Shown piece by piece: positions 36,327 through 44,661 of a DNA stretch of 62,350 bases. The DNA is from Aliagarivorans marinus DSM 23064 (GTDB taxonomy: Bacteria > Pseudomonadota > Gammaproteobacteria > Enterobacterales > Celerinatantimonadaceae), in NCBI RefSeq assembly GCF_000429485.1, contig NZ_AUBY01000026.1:1-62350 (forward strand). Reading direction: 5' to 3'. The notes under the pieces were generated by a model that ran no database searches, was not told the origin of the DNA, and was given only the letters and a program-made list of their open reading frames with translations. The position numbers were made by a program, and so were the translations under genes. Numbering within the stretch: the stretch's first letter is position 1; the number at the start of each line of letters is the position of its first letter.

Positions 36327-36932
36327 TTACTGAAGAAGTCCTTTCAGCCCCAGCTGCACCAAGCCTTCCATCACCTGCTGTTCGCCCTTGGCGTGAATGG
36401 TCGTCAGCCCGAGTTCCTGCGCTGCGAGGATATTGTCGAGGTTGTCGTCGATAAACACCGCTTCTGAGGCTGGGCAACCCATCGCATCCAGTACATGGAA
36501 AAACGCCGCGGCATCAGGCTTGAGTAGCCCCATAATGTGCGAGGCAAAGATCTCATCAAAGCACTCGTCGAGCTTAAACTCATCGAAGATACGCGGATAG
36601 TGCACTTCATTGGTATTACTGAGCGCGACCACCTTGTAGTGACCTTTTAAACGGCCAATCGCCTCAACCACCTGCGGGTAGAGCGACTCGGGCCACTGGC
36701 GAAAGGCCTCGATGATCTGCTCGCTGCTTTGGCCAAGCGTTAGCTCCCGCTTCAGCGCGCCAGCAAAGGCATTCGCGCTAAGCTCCCCACGCTCAAAGTC
36801 TGCTGCCAGCTCTGAGTGCAACCACTGCTGCAGGCTTAGCGAGCGCTCGGGGTCGAACCATGAGGCGGGTAAGATTTCATCACCGAGTTTGATAACCACG
36901 CCACCTAAATCAAAAATTAACAACTTAATCAT
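36327..36932 (-). CDS. HAD-superfamily hydrolase, YihX-like
   Basis: 201-residue phosphatase of HAD subfamily IA. FDLGGVV carries the nucleophile Asp (about residue 8), ALSNTNEVH the motif-II Ser/Thr, LLKPD the motif-III Lys, and FIDDNLDNI the motif-IV acidic pair. The layout matches YihX, an alpha-D-glucose-1-phosphatase of E. coli, but substrate should be treated as open. A good ribosome site (GAAGGAATC) precedes the ATG. Confidence 0.84.
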   Translation of the reverse strand: MIKLLIFDLGGVVIKLGDEILPASWFDPERSLSLQQWLHSELAADFERGELSANAFAGALKRELTLGQSSEQIIEAFRQWPESLYPQVVEAIGRLKGHYKVVALSNTNEVHYPRIFDEFKLDECFDEIFASHIMGLLKPDAAAFFHVLDAMGCPASEAVFIDDNLDNILAAQELGLTTIHAKGEQQVMEGLVQLGLKGLLQ

Positions 36933-37075
36933 CGTGATTCCTTCAACACTGCGTTTTGGGCACGCTAACGTTTCAAGATGACGCCTGCATGACTAAAGCT
37001 CCAAGCCAATCAGCAGGCCACTGAGCCAGCTCAACCAATATTCCATAAAAACCCAAGAATAACTGGCTGTTTACA

Positions 37076-37103
37076 TTGAATATGCAGAGCAAATGCATAT
37101 AAT
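37076..37103 (+). promoter_or_regulatory. Promoter of the amino-acid antiporter gene
   Basis: TTGAAT (-35) and a perfect TATAAT (-10) spaced by 16 bases; transcription would start near 37110, leaving a leader of about 66 bases. Confidence 0.6.
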
Positions 37104-37126
37104 TGCCGCGAATCGATGATATAGGC

Positions 37127-37164
37127 AGGAGCTTCTCACTTTGCAGAAGCTCCTGTTTTTTTTT
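37127..37164 (+). promoter_or_regulatory. Terminator hairpin in antiporter leader (possible attenuator)
   Basis: A perfect 10-bp stem AGGAGCTTCT-CACTTTGC-AGAAGCTCCT followed by GTTTTTTTTT ends only 11 bases before the antiporter ATG and directly after the predicted transcription start. It has the form of an intrinsic terminator, so most transcripts should end before the gene unless something relieves it. Confidence 0.7.
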
Positions 37165-37175
37165 GAGTAGCACCC

Positions 37176-38600
37176 ATGAACAAATCTAATTCTGTGGGCC
37201 TTATTGGCCTGATTGCCATCGTGTTCGGCTCGATGATTGGCAGTGGTATCTTCAGCATTCCGCAAAACATGGCCGAACAAGCCGGTATTGGCGCCGTCTC
37301 TCTGGCTTGGCTTATCACCGGCGTGGGCATGCTGCTGTTGGTGAATGTCTTTAAACTATTGTCCTTGCACAAGCCCGAGCTCAACTCCGGGATCTTCTCT
37401 TATGCCAAGGCCGGGTTTGGCGAGTACGTGGGCTTTCACTCGGCCTGGGGCTATTGGTTAATGAGCTGCATGGGCAACGTGGCCCTGGCGGTGATGATTA
37501 ACGACTCGCTCGGCCTGTTCTTTCCGGTATTGCTGGAGCATGGCTGGCAAACCGTGGTGCTGTGCTCGTCGCTGCTGTGGTTTATGAACCATATTGCCCT
37601 GCGCGGCATGGGCAGCTCCAGTGCGGTAAACCTGGTTTCCACCATCGGTAAACTGGCGGGCCTGTGCCTGATCATCGCCATCCTGTTGGCCAGCTTCGAG
37701 CCGCAAAACCTCAGCATCGATGTATGGGGCGAAGCCAATCAACTGGGCTCGGTGTTTAGCCAGATCCAGAGCACCATGATGGTGACCCTGTGGTGTTTTG
37801 TCGGCATCGAAGGTGCCGTGGTGCTGTCGGGCCGCGCCAAGAACAAGGCCGATGTGGGCAAAGCAACCCTGATTGGCTTTTTGATCGCCATCACCATGTA
37901 CAGCCTGATCTCCCTGCTCTCCTTCGGCATCTTGTCACAGCCTGAGCTGGCCCAGCTATCCAGCCCATCGGCAGGCTCACTGCTGGCGCACGCCGTCGGA
38001 CCTTGGGGTCGCCTGCTGGTGAACATCTGTGTGTTGGTATCGGTGTTTGGCGCGCTGGTTGCTTGGACCATGCTGGTTGCCGAAGTGCCGTTTGAAGCCG
38101 GTAAGATGGGCGAGTTTCCCGCGGTGTTTAAGCGCACCAACGACAACGCCGCGCCGAGCATGGCGCTGAGCGTATCCACCATCTTTATGCAGCTGTGCAT
38201 CTTTATTGTGGTGCTTTTTGAGAACGTCTATCTGGCGGCGATTAACATCGCCTCGGTGATGGTGCTGCCCTGCTACCTGCTAAGCAGCCTCTACCTGCTC
38301 AAGCTGGCGCTCAGCTCAGAACGCCCAGAGTTTGCCAAGCAGCGCACTCGCTTTGCTGCCATCGGTGGCTTATCGGCGCTGTTCTGCGCGTGGTTGATTA
38401 CCGCTGCCGGTTTGGAATATCTACTCATGGCGAGCATGCTCTACGCCATCGGTATTCCCTTCTTTAAGTACACCCATGCTGCGCGCATCAAGGCGGGCGA
38501 AGCGATCTACTCGCGCTCAGACAGAGTGCTGGAAGCGGGCTTGCTGGCCTTAGCCATTGTATCGGTATATCTGCTCAGCACCGGGATGCTAAGCGCTTAA
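37176..38600 (+). CDS. APC-superfamily amino acid/polyamine antiporter (ArcD-like)
   Basis: 474-residue inner-membrane transporter with about 12-13 helices. The first helix carries FGSMIGSGIFSIPQNMA, the substrate-binding GSGIF signature of basic amino-acid/polyamine antiporters; helix 6 has WCFVGIEGAVVLSGRA. This suggests exchange of arginine/ornithine, lysine/cadaverine or similar. It is a single-gene unit with its own promoter and a terminator-like leader hairpin. Confidence 0.86.
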   Translation: MNKSNSVGLIGLIAIVFGSMIGSGIFSIPQNMAEQAGIGAVSLAWLITGVGMLLLVNVFKLLSLHKPELNSGIFSYAKAGFGEYVGFHSAWGYWLMSCMGNVALAVMINDSLGLFFPVLLEHGWQTVVLCSSLLWFMNHIALRGMGSSSAVNLVSTIGKLAGLCLIIAILLASFEPQNLSIDVWGEANQLGSVFSQIQSTMMVTLWCFVGIEGAVVLSGRAKNKADVGKATLIGFLIAITMYSLISLLSFGILSQPELAQLSSPSAGSLLAHAVGPWGRLLVNICVLVSVFGALVAWTMLVAEVPFEAGKMGEFPAVFKRTNDNAAPSMALSVSTIFMQLCIFIVVLFENVYLAAINIASVMVLPCYLLSSLYLLKLALSSERPEFAKQRTRFAAIGGLSALFCAWLITAAGLEYLLMASMLYAIGIPFFKYTHAARIKAGEAIYSRSDRVLEAGLLALAIVSVYLLSTGMLSA

Positions 38601-38781
38601 TACCTATCTGGATAAGTCAATGATCAGATATTGCGCAGGGAAAATCATTGAGGACTAGGAGGCGCTTGCCGTAACTAGTGGACTAATTACAAAAGCGTTG
38701 ACGCTGTCATCAATGATTTTAACCAGCAAGAATGACCAGTTACTTATGTAGATTGGTATAAAAAACCGCCAATTAAGCAAA

Positions 38782-38810
38782 CAAAAGCCAGGCCCTCGCG
38801 CCTGGCTTTT
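38782..38810. terminator. Bidirectional terminator
   Basis: AAAAGCCAGGC-CCTCGC-GCCTGGCTTTTT lies between the convergent antiporter gene and the tetrulose operon and can end both transcripts. Confidence 0.9.
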
Positions 38811-38867
38811 TCACTGCTGATTCGCCTAGAGCTCTACTAACAGTGCGCTTCTATCAGTGCACTACCA

Positions 38868-39764
38868 TCAGTGCTTGTAGAGCACCGCCGTCTCAGGTGC
38901 CTTGCCAAAGTGCAGGTTCTGGTTGATGGTGTGCAAGGAGAGCTTTAGGCGCGATTCAATCTCTGAGATTGGCAACAGCTGCTGACGCGGCTTCAGCTCA
39001 GCCTTACCGTTGGCGCGGCGCACCAAGGCAAAAGGCGCTTCAATACTGAAAAACGGCAGTTTGTTCACCTCAGAGGCATGGCGCAGCAAGGCTGGATACT
39101 GGCAGATCCCCTCACCGATGGCGCAGAACTGATAGTCCCCCTGCTCCACCACCAGATCCTTGATATGGATATGCTCGGCCACATCGAGGCTCTTGATGCT
39201 GTCATACAGCAAGTTATTGTTGGGCCGGTGCGAGGCCAGATTGCCCGGATCAAAGTTGATCCCCAATGTTGCCGAATCAAACTCGGCCGCCACCGCATCA
39301 AAGTCGCGCGAGTCATTCAGCATGTAGGGCTGTTGGTCACCAACGTTCTCAATCAGGATCTTGATTTGATAGTGCTTGGCCATGGCAATCGCCGCCTCTG
39401 CCGCGCGCTTAAACTGCGACAGCGAGCCGTCTCTGGGTGCATACAGAATAAGCCGTGGGCACTCCAGCAGATGGGTCAAGCGCACCCGTTTGGCCAGCAG
39501 CTCGCCACAATCATCGATGCTGATCGGGCAATGCGCTGCCAGCGAGGTGCAACTCATCCGCCGGGCATCCAACAGCGCCTTAATATGGCCGACATACTCT
39601 TCGCAGAGGGTGTCCTCATCAAGGTCGTAAACTGCCCCCTGAATCAGTGCCAGCTCAATATTGCTGACCCCCAGCGAGGCGATGGAGTCCAGCGCCTGCT
39701 CGATGTCATAGCCTGCATAGGCTACCGTGCTAATTGAAAATCCCTTATACACAGGCCACCTCAT
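38868..39764 (-). CDS. TIM-barrel sugar (phosphate) isomerase/epimerase, possibly EryC-like
   Basis: 298-residue AP-endonuclease-2/xylose-isomerase-like barrel. Metal ligands are visible: E139 in ILIENVGD, D172 in INFDPGN, H200 in HIHIKD and E242 in FSIEAP. Last gene of a five-gene operon; it overlaps eryH by 20 bases. In the Brucella erythritol pathway a protein of this fold, EryC, epimerises D-erythrulose 1-phosphate at C3 to the L form used by EryH, so the same job is plausible. 3-Epimerase on free tetrulose or 3-oxo-isoapionate decarboxylase (also of this fold) are alternatives. Confidence 0.8.
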   Translation of the reverse strand: MRWPVYKGFSISTVAYAGYDIEQALDSIASLGVSNIELALIQGAVYDLDEDTLCEEYVGHIKALLDARRMSCTSLAAHCPISIDDCGELLAKRVRLTHLLECPRLILYAPRDGSLSQFKRAAEAAIAMAKHYQIKILIENVGDQQPYMLNDSRDFDAVAAEFDSATLGINFDPGNLASHRPNNNLLYDSIKSLDVAEHIHIKDLVVEQGDYQFCAIGEGICQYPALLRHASEVNKLPFFSIEAPFALVRRANGKAELKPRQQLLPISEIESRLKLSLHTINQNLHFGKAPETAVLYKH

Positions 39765-40533
39765 TATCCACTGAGGCCGCTATCTGCAGCAGCTGAGCAT
39801 AGCCCTCGGCTTGCCAAGCCGAGCGCCCAATAAACAGCCCGTCAATGTTGGGCTGTTGCAGCAGCTCAGCGGCGTTATCCGGGTTTACGCTACCGCCGTA
39901 TAGCAGCACCGTATGCTCGGCGCAGGCCTCACCAAAGCATTGGCGCACGCCAGCCCGAATAGCGGCTAAACCAGACTCCGCCTCTTCAGCGCTGGCAGGA
40001 ATACCCTGCTCACCGATGGCCCATACCGGCTCATAGGCGATCCATACCCGGGCCAACTGTTCGGGACTGACCCCATGCAGGGCGATCTTGACCTGGCGAA
40101 CTATCGACTCGAGCGATACCCCCCAGCGTTTCTCCTCCAAGCTGTCGCCCACGCATATCAATGGCATCAGCCCTTGTTCGAGCGCAGCATGCACCTTGAG
40201 ATTGACCGTATGATCGCTCTCGTTAAACAGCTCGCGCCGCTCCGAGTGTCCGATCTCCACCAAGCTGGCACCAATGTCTTTGGCCATCTTGGCCGAGACC
40301 TCGCCGGTGTAGGCCCCCTGCTCCGCCCAACAGATGTTTTGCACCCCAGTTAGCGTGTCGACCGAGTCCAGCGCCTCGCCCACTTGTTGCACATAGGGAA
40401 AGGGCGGGATCAAGAAGCTCTGGATCCACTCAGGGCAGCCCTGCAAGGCAGGTAAGATCTGCTGGCAGAAGGCAGCCACTTCGTCGGAGGTTTTATTCAT
40501 TTTCCAACTGGTGCCAATCCAACGCGTCTTCAT
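39745..40533 (-). CDS. eryH: L-erythrulose-1-phosphate isomerase (EryH/LerI-type TPI paralogue)
   Basis: 262-residue TIM barrel with all triosephosphate isomerase catalytic residues: K11, H96 in EIGHSERR and E168 in AYEPVWAIGE. However the N-terminus reads GTSWKMNKT rather than the GNWKMNG of glycolytic enzymes, and IPPFPYV, GIPASAEEAE and IDGLFIGRSAW follow. To my knowledge that combination marks EryH/LerI, which interconvert L-erythrulose 1-phosphate and D-erythrulose 4-phosphate. Its start overlaps the dhaL stop (ATGA), tying it to the kinase. A housekeeping tpiA is expected elsewhere. Substrate assignment is by motif and context. Confidence 0.82.
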   Translation of the reverse strand: MKTRWIGTSWKMNKTSDEVAAFCQQILPALQGCPEWIQSFLIPPFPYVQQVGEALDSVDTLTGVQNICWAEQGAYTGEVSAKMAKDIGASLVEIGHSERRELFNESDHTVNLKVHAALEQGLMPLICVGDSLEEKRWGVSLESIVRQVKIALHGVSPEQLARVWIAYEPVWAIGEQGIPASAEEAESGLAAIRAGVRQCFGEACAEHTVLLYGGSVNPDNAAELLQQPNIDGLFIGRSAWQAEGYAQLLQIAASVDNEVACV

Positions 40534-41165
40534 ACGGCTACCTTTGCATCAACATGTTCCGCCATAAACTTCAAGATCAGCGACATCGAGATCGCCCCCG
40601 GATCGGGGTGTCCCAAGGAGCGCTCGCCCAGTGTCTTGGCCTTGCCGGTGGTGGCAACCATCTCTTTGGTCTGCTCAACGCCTTGTTCGGCCGCTTCCAC
40701 CACCTGAGCGATGGCTTGCTCAAACTCAAGCTCGGCCAGCTCTGCTGCTTTGCGCGCAGCCGGTGCTAGCGCATCAATCATGGTCTTATCGCCTTCGCTG
40801 GCGCCACCGCGCTGGCACACTGCCGTTAAACCGGCGGTAAGGAACTGGGCCAAGGCTTCGGTAGTTAGTTGCGGCGCGCCAGCTATCGATTTCGCACCAG
40901 CGCGGAACAAGGTGCCGAAGATCGCCCCAGATGCCCCGCCCATGGTGGAGAGCAGCTTGGTGCCAATCTTTTGCAGCACCTGCCCCACATCGGCGGCGCT
41001 AAAGCTCTCATCGAGCATGGCTTCAACATTGCTAAAGCCGCGCTCAATCCCTAGCCCGTGGTCGCCGTCGCCAATGGCTTGGTCAAACTTGGTGAGCATC
41101 GGCTCACTTTGCACCATGGCATGGGCCACGCTGCGCATCATCTCAATGGTTTCTTGGGTATTCAT
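40530..41165 (-). CDS. dhaL: DhaL-type kinase subunit (nucleotide-binding)
   Basis: 211-residue all-helical subunit that holds ADP/ATP and magnesium and phosphorylates the ketose bound to DhaK. The Mg-binding aspartates are in AIGDGDHGLGI (D33, D35), and GGASGAIFGTLF is the nucleotide loop. It begins two bases after the dhaK stop. No DhaM phosphotransferase subunit is in the window, so the pair either uses ATP directly, as L-erythrulose and apulose kinases do, or borrows DhaM from elsewhere. Confidence 0.9.
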   Translation of the reverse strand: MNTQETIEMMRSVAHAMVQSEPMLTKFDQAIGDGDHGLGIERGFSNVEAMLDESFSAADVGQVLQKIGTKLLSTMGGASGAIFGTLFRAGAKSIAGAPQLTTEALAQFLTAGLTAVCQRGGASEGDKTMIDALAPAARKAAELAELEFEQAIAQVVEAAEQGVEQTKEMVATTGKAKTLGERSLGHPDPGAISMSLILKFMAEHVDAKVAV

Positions 41166-41167
41166 GC

Positions 41168-42166
41168 TTATCTCCTTAGGGCGAAGCTTTGGCAGGGTTG
41201 GTCGTAGAGCGCTTTGAGCTGCTCATCGAGCTTGAACAGCGAGATGGAGAAGCCCGACATCTCCAGCGAGGTACAGTAGTTGCCTACCAAGTTGTCGTAG
41301 ACGCTTACCCCCAGTTGCTGCAGGTAGAGGTTGGCGGCGCGATTAGCGATCAGCAGCTCCATTTGGGTGGATGCACCGAGGTTGTTGACCAGCATGCACA
41401 CCTCGTCACCGGCCTTAAGCGACAGGTCTTCCGCCAAGGCTTCCATGATCTGATCGACTACCTGATCGCTGCTGCTGATTTTAGATTTGCCAACACCGGG
41501 CTCGCCATGCAGCCCCATGCCGATCTCAATCTCATCGGCGGCAATCTCAAAGTTGAAGCTGTCGTTGCGCGGAATCGCACAGGGTGCGATGGCTACCCCT
41601 GCCGAAGCGGTGTGTTTAAGCGCTTTTTCCGCCGCGGCAACCACCTCATCAAACTCACTGTAGGTTTCGGCGGCCGCACCAGCGGCTTTCAACACATACA
41701 AAGCACCGGCAATACCGCGACGTTCTTCGAGCAGGCTCGGTGGCGCTGAGATCACGTCGTCATTGATGCGGATGGTGTGGCTGGGGATCCCTTCATCTTC
41801 GAGCAGCTCTGCGGCGATGTCGTAGTTCATGTTATCGCCGGCGTAGTTGCCGTAGACAAACAGCACGCCATTTTGCGGGCTGAGTGCGCTGCAGGTCTCG
41901 ACAATCACATCCGGCGAGGGGGCGGCAAACACATCGCCGACGCTAACCGCATCGGCCAGCCCTTCACCGACATAGCCACCATACATGGGCTCATGACCGG
42001 CGCCACCGCCAGTAACCACCGCCACCTTGTCGGGGCGAAAATCCTTGCGGATCGCCGCAGTCATGCCCGGCAGTGCTTCGAGGTGAGGCGCTGCCAGCAT
42101 AAACCCTTCAAACTGCTCGCGGGCCACCTCACCCGGATCATTGAGTAACTTCTTTGGCTTACTCAT
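41168..42166 (-). CDS. dhaK: DhaK-type ketose kinase subunit (sugar-binding)
   Basis: 332-residue subunit that binds a short ketose covalently through a hemiaminal to histidine. GGGAGHEP carries H58, NYAGDNMNYD carries D111, and EIGMGLHGEPG carries the covalent H220, matching E. coli DhaK (H56, D109, H218). In this operon the ketose is more likely a tetrulose, such as L-erythrulose, than dihydroxyacetone, because eryH- and eryI-type isomerases flank the kinase. Follows eryI by 9 bases. Confidence 0.9.
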   Translation of the reverse strand: MSKPKKLLNDPGEVAREQFEGFMLAAPHLEALPGMTAAIRKDFRPDKVAVVTGGGAGHEPMYGGYVGEGLADAVSVGDVFAAPSPDVIVETCSALSPQNGVLFVYGNYAGDNMNYDIAAELLEDEGIPSHTIRINDDVISAPPSLLEERRGIAGALYVLKAAGAAAETYSEFDEVVAAAEKALKHTASAGVAIAPCAIPRNDSFNFEIAADEIEIGMGLHGEPGVGKSKISSSDQVVDQIMEALAEDLSLKAGDEVCMLVNNLGASTQMELLIANRAANLYLQQLGVSVYDNLVGNYCTSLEMSGFSISLFKLDEQLKALYDQPCQSFALRR

Positions 42167-42175
42167 AACAACTCC

Positions 42176-42640
42176 TTACTCCGCCAAGATAGCTTGTTCG
42201 ATTTCCATGATTCGCTGCACCTTAGGCAGCGACGAAGCATCGATTTGATCTGCATCCAACCAGGCCTGCAAAATGGTCTTGGCCAACTCAGAGCCAATCA
42301 CCCGCGCGCCCATGGTAATAATCTGCGCGCCATTGCTCTTACGCGCACGAATCGCAGAAAACACATCGTGACAGAGCGCCGCGCGAATACCTGGCACCTT
42401 GTTAGCCACAATGGACACGCCAATACCGGTGCCACATACGATAATGCCGCGTTCGTGTTTTCCATTTGCTACCGCTTCTGCCACTCGCTGGGCAACATCG
42501 GCATATAAATTACTTTCTCCATTTTCAGCCTCGCTATAATCTGTATATTCAATATCTTGCGAGGATAAATAACCCTTTAGATCAGACAACAATGCAACCG
42601 CAGCATCATCACAACCAACTGCAATATTTGCAATATTCAT
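42176..42640 (-). CDS. eryI: D-erythrulose-4-phosphate isomerase (EryI/DerI-type RpiB paralogue)
   Basis: 154-residue RpiB/LacAB-fold isomerase, first gene of the minus operon. It has the catalytic Cys C69 in VCGTGIGVSI, the anion loop KVPGIRAAL, H91 in CHDVF and ITMGARVIG. The N-terminus lacks the typical RpiB GCDHGG: it reads GCDDAA, as expected for the EryI/DerI branch that turns D-erythrulose 4-phosphate into D-erythrose 4-phosphate. Together with DhaKL and EryH this completes a route from L-erythrulose to a pentose-phosphate intermediate. Confidence 0.82.
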   Translation of the reverse strand: MNIANIAVGCDDAAVALLSDLKGYLSSQDIEYTDYSEAENGESNLYADVAQRVAEAVANGKHERGIIVCGTGIGVSIVANKVPGIRAALCHDVFSAIRARKSNGAQIITMGARVIGSELAKTILQAWLDADQIDASSLPKVQRIMEIEQAILAE

Positions 42641-43098
42641 GACGCACTCTCCAAAAGCACATCAATTAAAAAATAACATCTAAATACAACCGACACCAAT
42701 AAAGCTATATCAAAATTTAAATTAATTTCAAATAAAGAATCGCAGCAATTGATTAATGTCACTCAATATATTTAAGGAACATTAATGTACTTTTTTAGTT
42801 ATTTAAAAGATTGATTTTAATTATTGTAAAGCACGCGTTTAGCCCCTTCTCCCATTGGGTTTAGCTCGGCCAAAATGTAACCGGTCTCAATACTTAAATA
42901 ACGTATTTTTTTTATACTTTAACGTATTTGTCTAATTCTATTATTGCGTGACTGACCTCAAGTAAAACCCCAGCTGGCTATTTTATACTCACTCCAGATT
43001 CAACGAATACGTTAGGAAATTCGCTAAGGTATGCAGCAACTGACAAATCAGATGAGTGCGTAGCAGTACCGCGATAAAGTCCCGCAGGAGTGGTGTGA
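42641..43098. promoter_or_regulatory. Divergent control region between the two wings
   Basis: 458 bases, AT-rich, no gene. It holds two direct copies of TAACGTATTT at 42899-42908 and 42920-42929 (21 bases apart, two turns of helix) and an inverted copy AATACGTTA at 43006-43014, upstream of the GntR start at 43099. These are good candidates for operators of the GntR/FCD regulator controlling both wings. I see no riboswitch or CRP consensus. Confidence 0.6.
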
Positions 43099-43752
43099 AT
43101 GAAGTTATCAGAACAGGCGTACGACAAACTTAAGCATCTGATATTGGAGAATAATTTCCGCGTTAACCAGCAGCTACTGGTGGAAGATGCGGTAGAGATA
43201 TGTGGCTTTAGCCGCACCCCTGTTCGTGAGGCTTTACTGCGCCTGCAAGAGGATGGATTAATCAAACTACAACCCCGCCACGGCCTGCGTATCTGCGCAC
43301 TATCACGGCGCGATATTGAAGAGTTGTACGAGCTGATTGCCCATCTGGAAGTCACCGCCATCGAGCTGTGTATTCACCACGGCCTGAGCAGCGCTCAGAT
43401 CCGCCAGCTCCGAGAGCAAACCGAGAACATGCGCCTGGCACTGGAAGAAGAAGACATTTATTTGTGGGCTGACCATGACCGCCATTTTCACGAGTTGATT
43501 TTTGAATTCACTGAAAACTCACGCCTTATAGAAACAGCCAAGAAATACAATGAGCAAAATAAACGCTGTAAGGACATGGTAATTAAATTGCGCCCCCTGC
43601 CTTGGGACTCAATAGCTGAACACAATAAAATTGTCGATAATATAGAAAACAGAGATGCAGACACCGCCAGAAAAATGCATTTAGAACACTGGCGAGAAGT
43701 CTCCAAGCTATTTATTAAATACCTGGACAACTATCACTTCCTAGATAATTAA
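43099..43752 (+). CDS. GntR-family regulator with FCD domain
   Basis: 217-residue repressor or activator. N-terminal winged helix: LSEQAYDKLKHLILE and FSRTPVREALLRLQEDGLIKL (about residues 35-56). C-terminal all-helical FCD ligand domain with metal-binding residues in DHDRHFHELI and EHNKIVDNIENRD. FCD regulators usually sense sugar acids or small carboxylates, often the pathway substrate. It lies between the divergent wings and 49 bases before the transketolase genes, so it probably controls the whole locus. Confidence 0.88.
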   Translation: MKLSEQAYDKLKHLILENNFRVNQQLLVEDAVEICGFSRTPVREALLRLQEDGLIKLQPRHGLRICALSRRDIEELYELIAHLEVTAIELCIHHGLSSAQIRQLREQTENMRLALEEEDIYLWADHDRHFHELIFEFTENSRLIETAKKYNEQNKRCKDMVIKLRPLPWDSIAEHNKIVDNIENRDADTARKMHLEHWREVSKLFIKYLDNYHFLDN

Positions 43753-43801
43753 CCAACACTCTTTAATGAATTAACTTAATTAATTTTAAGGAGGCACACT
43801 C

Positions 43802-44641
43802 ATGCCTAAAACAGCAGAAACCAGAATGAGCGCACAAGCCTTAGGTGAGCTGGCAAATAACATTCGGCTCGATATTCTGGACATGGTGTATAAAGCACAA
43901 TCCGGCCATATCGGTGGCTCCTTTTCCGCCGCCGAGATTGTCACCACCCTCTATTTTGCCGAGATGCGCAACCTCGACCCACAAAATCCGCGTCTGCCGC
44001 ATCGCGACCGCTTTGTGCTGTCAAAGGGTCACGCCTGCCCGGTGTGGTACGCCTGCCTGTCTCGTCTGGGCTTTTTCGATGCCGAGCACCTCGACTCGCT
44101 GCGCAAGATTAACTCTATCTTGCAGGGCCACCCCGATATGAAGAGCACCCCGGGTATCGATATCACCACCGGCTCGTTAGGTCATGGCTGCGCCTCGGCC
44201 ACCGGCATGGCGCTGGAAGGCAAGGCCGCCAAAGACCAGCGCCGGGTCTACACCGTGCTGGGCGATGGCGAGATCAACGAAGGCGTGGTGTGGGAGACCG
44301 CCATGGCCGCCGCCAAGTATGAGCTGGATAACCTGGTGTTCTTTATCGACAAGAACAACCTGCAGATGGACGGCACCAGCGACGAGATCATGCCGCTGCT
44401 GAGCATCGAAGATAAGTTCCGCTCCTTTGGCTGGCACGTGCTGACCATCGATGGCCACGACATCGAGCAGATCCTCTGCGCGCTGGACCTAGCCCGCCTG
44501 ACCAAAGGCAAGCCCACCTGCATCGTGGCTAACACCACCAAGGGCAAAGGCGTGAGCTTTATGGAAGATGTGCGCAACTGGCATGGCAAAGCGCCATCCA
44601 CCGAAGAATACCAAGCTGCTCGCGCCGAGCTAGTGGCTTAA
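43802..44641 (+). CDS. Split transketolase, N-terminal (TPP-binding) subunit
   Basis: 279-residue subunit carrying the thiamine diphosphate domain: KAQSGHIGGSFSAAEI near residue 31, LSKGHACPVWYACLSRLG, and GDGEINEGVVWETAMAAA..KNNLQ (GDG-N28-NN motif, residues about 154-181). AAGGAGG precedes the ATG. Encoded with the C-terminal subunit 20 bases downstream. Split transketolases dedicated to unusual sugars include apulose-4-phosphate transketolase AptAB; in this neighbourhood that, or use of erythrose 4-phosphate as acceptor, is plausible. Confidence 0.9.
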   Translation: MPKTAETRMSAQALGELANNIRLDILDMVYKAQSGHIGGSFSAAEIVTTLYFAEMRNLDPQNPRLPHRDRFVLSKGHACPVWYACLSRLGFFDAEHLDSLRKINSILQGHPDMKSTPGIDITTGSLGHGCASATGMALEGKAAKDQRRVYTVLGDGEINEGVVWETAMAAAKYELDNLVFFIDKNNLQMDGTSDEIMPLLSIEDKFRSFGWHVLTIDGHDIEQILCALDLARLTKGKPTCIVANTTKGKGVSFMEDVRNWHGKAPSTEEYQAARAELVA

Positions 44642-44661
44642 CCCAAAGGGCAGGAATTACG

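Noticed and set aside
37127-37164. Terminator of an upstream gene
   Set aside because: The nearest upstream gene is on the opposite strand, so the hairpin belongs to the antiporter leader.
42641-43098. Riboswitch in the divergent control region
   Set aside because: AT-rich sequence with no stable conserved stem arrangement; the repeated TAACGTATT sites explain it better.
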